A stretch of DNA of 29,883 nucleotides from a virus: positions 1-29,883 of the IMG/VR virus record IMGVR_UViG_3300027763_000173. One strand, 5' to 3'. Positions 19,367 through 26,800 of the stretch are shown piece by piece. Under the pieces are notes generated by a model. That model was not told where the DNA came from and made no database searches. It saw only the letters and a program-made list of their open reading frames with translations. The position numbers were made by a program, and so were the translations under genes. The number at the start of each line of letters is the position of its first letter. Within the stretch, counting starts at the first letter, position 1.

Positions 19367-21258
19367 TAGTCGCCCCAAATCTTTGTACCGGCCAATGCTC
19401 CCTCTCTTACGTGTTGAGGGATGTCCGGCGAATTGTTGATCGTATCGACCGCGAACTTCGCAAGCTCATACCGGTCGATCGTTAGTGCTTCTGGTGGCAT
19501 CTGTCCGGATAATACCGGTGGATTGCCGTTTTTCAAAAAGACGCAAGTGACGTCTGAATCGGTTGCGTGTCGCTTGGCGAACTCGGCATGGTTTTTCGCT
19601 CCTAAAGCGTAAGAATCAGCAAACACCATTGCATCGACCATTCGCCCGTCAATAGGGTCTCCAGCTCGCTTGACCACACCGCGACCTGGATCCGCCCACG
19701 ATACTTTCGGATCGCTATGCACGTAAACGTACGAAACTTTGTGACCGCGTTTTCGTGCCTCCTGGAGAATCCAAGGATTTTCCGTTGCGTTTTGGTCCCC
19801 GGCTGAATCCCACACAACTGCAGCGCGTTTTTTCAGCTCCAAAGCTTGGGGAACACCCTTCAGCGCGAAACCCTTGCCAGCTCCACAACCACCGACCGTA
19901 ACCAGGATTTCCGACCCCTCCGGAAGTGTGTCCAGGTGCTTGACGAAAGCGTTCTTTGCAATCGCGTTTGCTGTTTGGTGTAGCGACGTGTTGAGCGTTG
20001 CCCGATTCTTCGACCGTTGCTCGAGGTTTTCATTCAGCTCGAGAGACTTCCAATATGGGCTCAGATTCTTGCAAGCGTCGGTTTCGAACGTTGCAGGGGA
20101 TCCAGGTTCCGCCATCGCGGTAAACATAATGACCGCATCGTTGATCAGCTTTTCCGGATCCGCTTCGAAAGCCTGAGCAAAGTGGTCTTCCGATTTCTTG
20201 GCGACTCCGGTAAGCCCTGGAATCCTCGGTATCTTTTTTGGGGGAGGGGGAACATCGAAAGCCGCAACCCCGACTCGAGCCCGATCGGTTATACCGTCGT
20301 GGTTTGGATCTTCGTCAACCCTCGGATTGTGATGACCGCCGAATATCTGCGACTTGTGCACCGGTGGCGGGGGAGTGTCGATCGGTGAGTTTGCCGGCTT
20401 GTTTGGTTGGTTTGGTTGGTTGGTTCGGCTCTTCTGTAAATCCTGAGCCTCAACGTAGCCTTGGGCATCGCTCCGACTCATTCCTTCCTTTTCCGCTGCC
20501 GACACCCTCGCTTCGTAGTCCGATGATTCGGATGGCTGTTTTGGTTTCGCCTTTCTGATCTGTTCTTGAAGATTCCACCGGCTCGGCCACTTTGCAGGAT
20601 CGATGCCAAGCTTGGTAGCCATCGCATCGACTTCGCTCTTATCCATTGCGTCCAGCTTCGCGTGAAATGCGTTTTGCTCTTTCAATGCGGCTTGTTTTTC
20701 CGATGGTGCTTTTTGCTTCGGATTGTTCAACTTGTCGACGATAACCTTGTTTTGCTTCGCCTGTGGGCTTTCGTACTTTTGCCCCGCCATCGAAGCTTTC
20801 ATTTCGTCTTGGGACAACTTCGGTCGCTGTTGTGGCGCTGCTTGGCCCCCCGCATCTTGCCGCGTCCATCGGTGATTCTCGTTGAGAACGTAGTTCACCC
20901 CGCCTTTGTTGACCGTGGTACCGACTTGAAGCGCCATTCTGCGACTTAGCGACATTCTTGCGACGTCTTCCCCCTCGATCGACAATTCCTCGGTATCGAT
21001 CCCGTCGGCTTCGTCGTCGGGTAGCAATCCCTCGAGAGCAAGTTGCATCGCTTCATCTTCCGTAGCCCCGACTTTCATATAATCCGATACCATGGTCTCG
21101 ACTTCACCGGCTTTGTTTGCGACAAATGCCTCCAGCTCATCGGAATCCATCAACTCGTTAAATAGTGGCTCGTTTGCTTCGATCGCACTACGAACCGCTT
21201 CAAGAATTTTAGGATCGCTTGATTCCGTCATCGTTTGTTTCATCCATGGGCTAGGCAT
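19366..21258 (-). CDS. Zeta-toxin-like P-loop polyvalent protein
   Basis: This 630-aa protein has an N-terminal helical domain (about 28-85) shared with the 118-aa gene. Next are an HRWTRQDAGG linker, a long polar linker with NQPNQPNKP, a calcium-loop-like DPNHDGITD (317-325), and a C-terminal P-loop kinase. The Walker A is GGCGAGKG at 456-463, in adenylate-kinase style rather than GK[ST]. The second motif VVWDSAGDQNATEN and the GRMVD region fit zeta-toxin-like kinases. Such toxins phosphorylate sugar nucleotides or related targets. In phages they occur in polyvalent proteins delivered with the virion. It starts 8 bases inside the 62-aa gene. Confidence 0.75.
   Translation of the reverse strand: MPSPWMKQTMTESSDPKILEAVRSAIEANEPLFNELMDSDELEAFVANKAGEVETMVSDYMKVGATEDEAMQLALEGLLPDDEADGIDTEELSIEGEDVARMSLSRRMALQVGTTVNKGGVNYVLNENHRWTRQDAGGQAAPQQRPKLSQDEMKASMAGQKYESPQAKQNKVIVDKLNNPKQKAPSEKQAALKEQNAFHAKLDAMDKSEVDAMATKLGIDPAKWPSRWNLQEQIRKAKPKQPSESSDYEARVSAAEKEGMSRSDAQGYVEAQDLQKSRTNQPNQPNKPANSPIDTPPPPVHKSQIFGGHHNPRVDEDPNHDGITDRARVGVAAFDVPPPPKKIPRIPGLTGVAKKSEDHFAQAFEADPEKLINDAVIMFTAMAEPGSPATFETDACKNLSPYWKSLELNENLEQRSKNRATLNTSLHQTANAIAKNAFVKHLDTLPEGSEILVTVGGCGAGKGFALKGVPQALELKKRAAVVWDSAGDQNATENPWILQEARKRGHKVSYVYVHSDPKVSWADPGRGVVKRAGDPIDGRMVDAMVFADSYALGAKNHAEFAKRHATDSDVTCVFLKNGNPPVLSGQMPPEALTIDRYELAKFAVDTINNSPDIPQHVREGALAGTKIWGD
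20399..20427. repeat. TTGGT low-complexity tract
   Basis: Irregular TTGGT / TTTGGT units repeat inside the zeta-like gene. On the minus strand they encode the NQPNQPNKP linker. It looks like slippage in a linker. Confidence 0.8.
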
Positions 21259-21439
21259 GCTTTTGTTTCCTTTTGCGTTTCAGTTTTCGAGCTTCTTTGA
21301 GTAGCAACATAATCGCCCACTGGGAGAAATTGTACCCCGAAAGCTCAGCTCCGGATTGTATTTCCGCCCATGGTTCATCGTGAACCCGAATGGACCGGCG
21401 TTTTGCCGATCCTGTTGCCGGTCGTCCCTTTTTTTTCAT
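21251..21439 (-). CDS. Small RHH-like basic protein
   Basis: This 62-aa protein (MKKKGRPATGSAKRRSIRV) has a Lys/Arg-rich N-terminus with a G-R-P-A motif. An RHH-like core follows (SIRVHDEPWAEIQSGAELSG then NFSQWAIMLLLKEARKL). Its second helix resembles that of the 59-aa protein at 12.6 kb (FTQWAVSRLLVAAE versus FSQWAIMLLLKEAR). ATG 21439 overlaps the upstream stop as ATGA. It may regulate the head operon or bind DNA. Confidence 0.65.
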   Translation of the reverse strand: MKKKGRPATGSAKRRSIRVHDEPWAEIQSGAELSGYNFSQWAIMLLLKEARKLKRKRKQKHA

Positions 21440-21672
21440 CCTTCCATGTCCCTTATCGCGTTTTCTTGACCTGGGGAAATGTCGTCTAACGTTGCTGGTC
21501 GTCCCCCAAAAAAGTTTACGTTGCAGTTTATCACGGTACCGTAGCGAAGCTCGCCGTAGCAAACCCCGCAATACTCTTTGCCGTTGAGCTTCTTGGAAGC
21601 GTCCGAATACCCGCAAGCGTCACACAACCGAACCATGCGAAGCTTTAATTCGCCTTTGTTAGTGCTAGGCAT
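21436..21672 (-). CDS. Small zinc-ribbon protein
   Basis: This 78-aa protein (MPSTNKGELKLRMVR) has C-x2-C in LCDACGY and C-x2-C in YCGVC, separated by 14 residues. This is a clear zinc-binding pair. The C-terminus is polar (TLDDISPGQENAI). It begins 8 bases inside the upstream gene and ends in an ATGA overlap. Function unknown; it could be a nucleic-acid or protein-binding factor. Confidence 0.7.
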   Translation of the reverse strand: MPSTNKGELKLRMVRLCDACGYSDASKKLNGKEYCGVCYGELRYGTVINCNVNFFGGRPATLDDISPGQENAIRDMEG

Positions 21673-22108
21673 CGTTTTCACCGTCCATTTCCATTCGATA
21701 ATCCGCCGCTGCCCCAAGCAGTTGCTCGAACGTTTCGAACGTGTAGGAGACTTCAAACATCCCCCCCTTTTCGCTCATACGATACGGCTCTTGTTCGCCC
21801 ATGTCGTATTCGAACACAACTCCAAGGGGAAACTCTTCAGAACACAAGTACTTTCCGATTTTCTTTCGGAGAGCCCTATATTCGTCGATCGAAAATCCTT
21901 CTGGTGGCGGGTTTCGTAGATCGCTCATAACCGCATCGAACGAATCATCGCATCCAAGCAGTTCCTCGAGCGTGTCACAATCCTGAGCTTCGATCGCTGG
22001 TATCATTGCCCTGTAGAGATACTCCCGAACGTGTGGAGTAAACTCGGCACAATCCATCATCGCGTGCATGATAGCTTCCGCTATCGCGTTTCCGCCGCTG
22101 AATCCCAT
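21665..22108 (-). CDS. Hypothetical protein, 147 aa
   Basis: This 147-aa acidic protein begins MGFSGGNAIAEAIMHAMMDC. A helical first half is followed by a GFSIDEYRALRKKIGKYL segment and beta strands (FPLGVVFEYDMG, MFEVSYTFETFEQLL). Its start shares one base with the upstream stop (TAATG). I do not recognise the family. Confidence 0.7.
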   Translation of the reverse strand: MGFSGGNAIAEAIMHAMMDCAEFTPHVREYLYRAMIPAIEAQDCDTLEELLGCDDSFDAVMSDLRNPPPEGFSIDEYRALRKKIGKYLCSEEFPLGVVFEYDMGEQEPYRMSEKGGMFEVSYTFETFEQLLGAAADYRMEMDGENDA

Positions 22109-22695
22109 TATGCTTTCCCTCCTTTCGCTGTCTTGCTAGGACGTCTCGACTTATCGACCGTCGCGACCTTCTTTCCAGCCTTGGGAGACACTGATTTATC
22201 AACTGCGCTAGCCTTGCTGACTACTTCGGTAATCAACACGGACAATTTCGAAAATCGCTCCAATTGCAACTCGAGCTTATCGCGTTCCGCAATCGCTGCA
22301 TCACGCTCTTTCGTAACCTTGTCGAGAACTCCACGCTTTGTGGCTTTCTCTTGATCGTTGACGAGCGCGTTGTATAGATCGACCGTGTTTTCATGGTTCT
22401 TCTTTTCGAAAGCTAAGGCTTTTCTGTGCTTCGCCTCTGCCTTTGCATGACAATCATGCAATTCAACGATATGCTTTTCCAGCTTTGCTACCTGGGCTCG
22501 AGCCTCAATTGCTTCTTTGTTCGATGTCTCAAGCCATCGTCGACAAGCGTTTAAGTCGTGTATGGTCTTGTTCAATTCTCGCTGCATGTTTTCGTTGTTT
22601 GACTCCGCCAAACGTGCCTCGATCGACTTTTGTTCGTCTCGTACTTCATTGACGATAGCCTTGACCCTCCCAATGATGTCTTTCCAGTTGTTCAT
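22108..22695 (-). CDS. Coiled-coil protein, 195 aa
   Basis: This 195-aa protein is helical almost throughout (KAIVNEVRDEQKSIEARLAE; AQVAKLEKHIVELHDCHAKA; KERDAAIAERDKLELQLERF). It ends in a Lys/Ser/Ala-rich basic tail (RRPSKTAKGGKA) that may bind DNA. It overlaps both neighbours by one base (TAATG). It might be a scaffolding or DNA-associated protein. No family recognised. Confidence 0.7.
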   Translation of the reverse strand: MNNWKDIIGRVKAIVNEVRDEQKSIEARLAESNNENMQRELNKTIHDLNACRRWLETSNKEAIEARAQVAKLEKHIVELHDCHAKAEAKHRKALAFEKKNHENTVDLYNALVNDQEKATKRGVLDKVTKERDAAIAERDKLELQLERFSKLSVLITEVVSKASAVDKSVSPKAGKKVATVDKSRRPSKTAKGGKA

Positions 22696-22949
22696 TATGC
22701 TTTGCCCCTTTGCTCAAAACCCTCGATCGTTGCTGCAAGGCTCTTGACCAAGTTGCCCGTTAGCATCGCGACGAACTTCGAACCATCTTCCGCAAAGATA
22801 TGGAAATCAACCGTCGGGTTTCCTTCGACCGTCCCCTTGCCGACAATGATGCACTTGTCGATCGTAGCTGCCCGAGTATCTAACTCATCGCGGTTGTAGT
22901 TGGGCGCTAAACTCGGATTGTCGACAATCTCAATTTTTAGAGCGTTCAT
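22695..22949 (-). CDS. Hypothetical protein, 84 aa
   Basis: This 84-aa protein (MNALKIEIVDNPSLAPNYNR) is a small alpha/beta protein with repeated strand segments (TIDKCIIVGKGTVEG, TVDFHIFAEDGSKFVAML) and a final helix. ATG 22949 shares a base with the upstream stop and has GGGAG upstream. Longer in-frame starts would lie inside the preceding gene. Its function is unknown. Confidence 0.7.
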   Translation of the reverse strand: MNALKIEIVDNPSLAPNYNRDELDTRAATIDKCIIVGKGTVEGNPTVDFHIFAEDGSKFVAMLTGNLVKSLAATIEGFEQRGKA

Positions 22950-23299
22950 TAACGTGTCTCCCATGTCTTGCATTCGCAATAAGCAGGATTTCCGCCTCGA
23001 GAGCAATGGCAATCTCTCGCTTGCTGCTCTTCGACTGGAGTCCAAACGCCATCTAGCTCTTGATGTCGATGGGACAAAACAACCAAAGGCTCTTCGAAGT
23101 GTGATGCCGCGATTTCACCGGCTTCGATTGCCGATACACCCATCAAACCCGATACGAATTGCCCATTCGTACGTTCTACGAATCCACCATTGAGGCACCG
23201 TAGTTTTAATTGCTCACACTTGGCAATATAGAAGTCCATCGTTGGATACTTGCCATTGGAAAGCTTAGGTGCTTTCCAGTACTCCGTTTCCTTAGCCAT
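22949..23299 (-). CDS. Operon-first hypothetical protein with Cys-rich C-terminus
   Basis: This 116-aa protein (MAKETEYWKAPKLSNGKYPT) is the first gene after the promoter at 23.37 kb. AGGAG precedes ATG 23299. It has an alpha/beta body and a Cys-rich end (DCHCSRGGNPAYCECKTW) that may bind metal. No family recognised. Confidence 0.7.
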   Translation of the reverse strand: MAKETEYWKAPKLSNGKYPTMDFYIAKCEQLKLRCLNGGFVERTNGQFVSGLMGVSAIEAGEIAASHFEEPLVVLSHRHQELDGVWTPVEEQQARDCHCSRGGNPAYCECKTWETR

Positions 23300-23362
23300 T
23301 ACTGTTTTCTCCTGAAGGGTAACATTTCACCCACCAAGCAAATCGCTGGTGTCCACAATGTA

Positions 23363-23390
23363 ACGATACCACTTGGCGAATAAATGTCAA
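23363..23390 (-). promoter_or_regulatory. Promoter with extended -10
   Basis: On the minus strand a perfect -35 TTGACA (23390-23385) is followed after 16 bases by TATCGT (23368-23363, 4 of 6), which has the TGn extension just upstream. The start would lie near 23356, giving a 57-base leader for the 116-aa gene. A gene-free stretch of 161 bases surrounds it. Confidence 0.65.
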
Positions 23391-23401
23391 GACGTTTATT
23401 C
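23378..23401. promoter_or_regulatory. Palindromic operator over the 23.37-kb promoter
   Basis: Perfect 7-bp arms GAATAAA (23378-23384) and TTTATTC (23395-23401) enclose TGTCAAGACG, in which GTC and GAC also pair. This gives a 24-bp palindrome with 10 of 12 half-site positions matching. It covers the -35 box, so it is a likely repressor site. Its sequence differs from the 13.08-kb operator. Confidence 0.7.
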
Positions 23402-23460
23402 TAAGGATTTTACCCAGTCAATACGTTGTCATTACCGAAAATGCCGTAGCAGCTTGAAAC

Positions 23461-23817
23461 CTAGTCCGACTCTTCGTCGGCTTCGTCGTCGGTAATCTTT
23501 GTTGGCTCAACGTTAAGATGCTGGAACAATGCGTTTACGTGCTCCTGTTGCCCGTCTTCATCCTCCCAATCTTCGGAGGATGTTTCGTCCATTCCGAGTA
23601 GCTCTGACAATGCTAGCTCTACCGCTTCAGCTTCGTTTGATCCCTCTTCCAAGTACCCTCGATAGCTTGCAAGTGCTTCATCGACTCGGCTTGTTATGAA
23701 TAGGTCTTTTGCTTCGTCGCCTTCGGCCATTAGTTCGTCCCACAACTCCGGACGATTGTCGGCTAAATACTTCGCGAAAAGCTTTCCCCACCTGCTTTGC
23801 TTGTCATCACTTGCCAT
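23461..23817 (-). CDS. Acidic protein, copy of the zeta-like N-terminal domain
   Basis: This 118-aa protein is acidic. Residues about 23-75 align by eye with residues ~30-82 of the 630-aa zeta-like protein. Shared positions include a D/N-E-L-M block, an acidic helix, a Y...G...E-A-E/D-A...L-A-L...L-L pattern, and an acidic tail. The rest is Asp/Glu-rich (ETSSEDWEDEDGQQEHVN). It overlaps the giant methyltransferase-helicase gene by 11 bases. Such a small free domain could be a virion-targeting module, an inhibitor or a decoy of the large protein. Function is not known. Confidence 0.7.
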   Translation of the reverse strand: MASDDKQSRWGKLFAKYLADNRPELWDELMAEGDEAKDLFITSRVDEALASYRGYLEEGSNEAEAVELALSELLGMDETSSEDWEDEDGQQEHVNALFQHLNVEPTKITDDEADEESD

Positions 23818-26800
23818 CTGCTTTGTACCTTATTTTGGCGATAATCGTGTCTCCGGCGTCGTGTATATTATACAAGCCGTTCCCGTCCGTGCTAATTCTT
23901 AATCCAAGTGACTTCATTCGCTCAAGGTTACTTGTCAGACTTGTCTCGGTGGTTACGAGAAGTGTTTTGGCGTCTGGAGACTCACGCAAAGCTTTCTTGT
24001 CATTGCGTTGACTCGTAAGCGTTGCAAGCTCCCTTTCGCGTTCCTCGAGCAACTGAGCTTTCTTAAACGGTTGCCCTTCGGCCTTACGCAATCGTTCCAA
24101 ATCGCGTTGAAATGCTGCTAGGTTCTCGGTGTGCGTTATCGGATGCTTTGGTATCGCGTTGATAACTTTCTCGAGAGAATCGAACGACCCACCGTACGGA
24201 ATTTTTCGATCCGATGGTGTTGTGATCGTGTGCTTACCGTCTCGACTCACGGAAAGCTCAAAGCCTTTATAGCTTCCAAGCTTGCCCGTTCCCTGATACC
24301 CCTCTCGAGCCCAAGTATTATCGGAGTACTTCTCGATCGCTTTTGCTTGTGCCTCTTCGTACGCTGCCCGTGCGTCTCTACGTGCATCGGCAAGAGCTTT
24401 CTTGGTTCCCTCTTCCGTGTGAGTAATCTCGGTACCTGTGTGCGTCTTGAATTGAAACGATGGTTGCCGTTGCAAGTGCTCAGCGTCTTGCGTTGCTTGT
24501 TTGATCGATCGAGAGTAGTTCTCGATTCTCGCTGGAGCTTCGCGAATCGCTTCACTGATCGTGCGTTGCTCGTTTTCGGCTCTTCCCTTCGAACGTCGCA
24601 ATCGTCGAACTTCGTCCTGTAGTCCGATCTGTCGCATCATTCCAGGATCCCCGGTTGCAATCGCAATCATCTGCTCAGGCGACATATCGTCGGTGGAAAT
24701 GTCTTCCATGGTCCGAAGCGTTTTGTCACCGATCATAAACTGATTGATGAAACCCGACTTGTTCGCCAATATCTGCCACGAAAGGTAATCGGCTGAACCC
24801 TCTTGGACATACTTGAACACGTCGATACCACCCGTATCTTTGTGCATGTTGCCCTGCCGATGGGCTCTACCGTCGCGTTGCTCGAGCGCCGATGGGTTGT
24901 ACGGAATGTCCAAATGATGGATCGCTTTTAGTTTCTTCTGGATGTTAGTACCGGTCCCAAGTCGCTCAGTGGATCCAAATGCGATTCGTGCGTCTCCACG
25001 TCGTAGACGTGCCTGGGCATCTTCGCGTTGGATGTCGCTCATATCCTGCGAGAAATCGATTATTTCCCCCGGTGGTATTCCCGCCGCTACTAACTTGTCT
25101 TTCATATCCTTGAACAACGAAAAATTGGTCTTGTTCGTGTCGTGGATACCCGTATCTGAGAATACTGCTTGAACGTGATCCTTGCTTTGATGGTAGACGT
25201 CAAGGATATTCTTGATCGCTGTGTTCGCCTTGGAATCTGGATGGTCCGGAAGACTCGCATCGTAGAGCCGCAAATCGATCGATGCTGCTCTCGCATCCGT
25301 GTTGATAATAAACGGGCTATCGTGAATCATTTCACCCGCAGCGCTTCGAACTAACCTTTCCGATCTTCCGCCCCGGCATGCCAATGCCCGTTCCTTTATC
25401 TCTTCCATCACGGAATCCATATCACTCGATCGAGCTACCGCGATTGCGTGTTCATGCTTGTCCGGTCGGATTAAGTTAGGGATGTCGACAGCTCGCTTAA
25501 TGTCCATCATTTCCGATGCCATGTTGCGAAGCTCGGGAAGGTTCATAAACCGCTTGAACCGTTGTGTTGCGACCGCTTCCCCCTTCAGCTTGAACTCAAA
25601 ATCGTTTGTGATTTCGCCGTAGGTATCCGCCCAATCGTCAAACCGCGATACACCGCGTTCGCGAAGCACGTCCGATTGGATGAACTTCTGCATAACGTAC
25701 AATTCCGCCATGCTGTTGGTAATCGGTGTTCCCGTCGCGAACACAACTCCCCGACCGTCGTTTTGCTCCTGTAAGTAGCGACACCGTGCAAGCATGTCCA
25801 GGGCTCGAGCACTAGCCGAAGCAAGCTTGGGAATGTTTCCCACCTTGTCGTGCTTGGTAGTGATCGGCAATCCCTTGAACTTGTGTGCCTCATCAACGAA
25901 CAATTGATCGATGCCAGTATCCTCAAAGTAGATCGCATCTTTGTCTTCCGATCGGAGTACCTTGTCGAGATAGCCTTGGATGCCCTTTTTGCGGCTCTCG
26001 ATCTTCTTGATATTGTTCTGCAATGCTTTGCTTTTGCGTTCCCGGTCTTTCTTGGTGGTCTTTTTGTACTTACCCTCATCTTCCAAATCGGTTAGCGCGT
26101 CCATGTCGGCTTGTTTCTTCTGAGCCATAACCAATGCGGCTTCTAGCTCTTGGATTTCCTCACCGATGACTCGCTTGATCGTGTCGGGCTTCATCTGCAT
26201 CTTGGCAATGTTCTCATGCGTCATAATGACCATGTCATAATCGCCGGTTGCAATGCGGTTCAACATTTCTTGGCGGTTCTCTGCCGTGAAATTCTTTCCT
26301 AGCGATAGGATTCTCGCATCTGGATAGAGTTGCTGAGCCTCTTCCGCGAATTGTTCGATGTTCGCGTTCTTTACCGCAAACGCTGGTTTTTTTGCAAGCC
26401 CCATGCGTCTCAGCTCCATTGCCGATGCGACCATGGTCGATGTCTTGCCGGTACCTACTTCGTGTGCAAGCAATCCGCGACCGGTCTGGACAATTCGCCA
26501 AGCAGCATCCTGTTGAATCTTGCGAAGCTTGAACGTGTCTACCATGCCTGGGAATGTTTGGTGACTGCCATCGTACTTGGTATCGACGTGCGTGTTTTGC
26601 GTCTCGTTATAGATCGCTGCCATTGCCTCAGTTCGCTCCGGATCCGAGTCAAACGCCCACTCCCTAAATTGCTCCTGGAGTGTCGCAATTTTCTCGGCAT
26701 ATCCGTCGGTTGCGTCTTTATCGATCGCTCCATCGCTGTCGCGTACCAAAACGGGCTTGCCGTTGACCGCTGCACTCATAACCCGTTCAAAGTCGCCCCA

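Noticed and set aside
24131-24622. Plus-strand open frame of 163 codons
   Set aside because: It is opposite the helicase C-terminal coiled coil and rich in Cys/Arg/Leu as antisense frames here are. No coupling or ribosome site.
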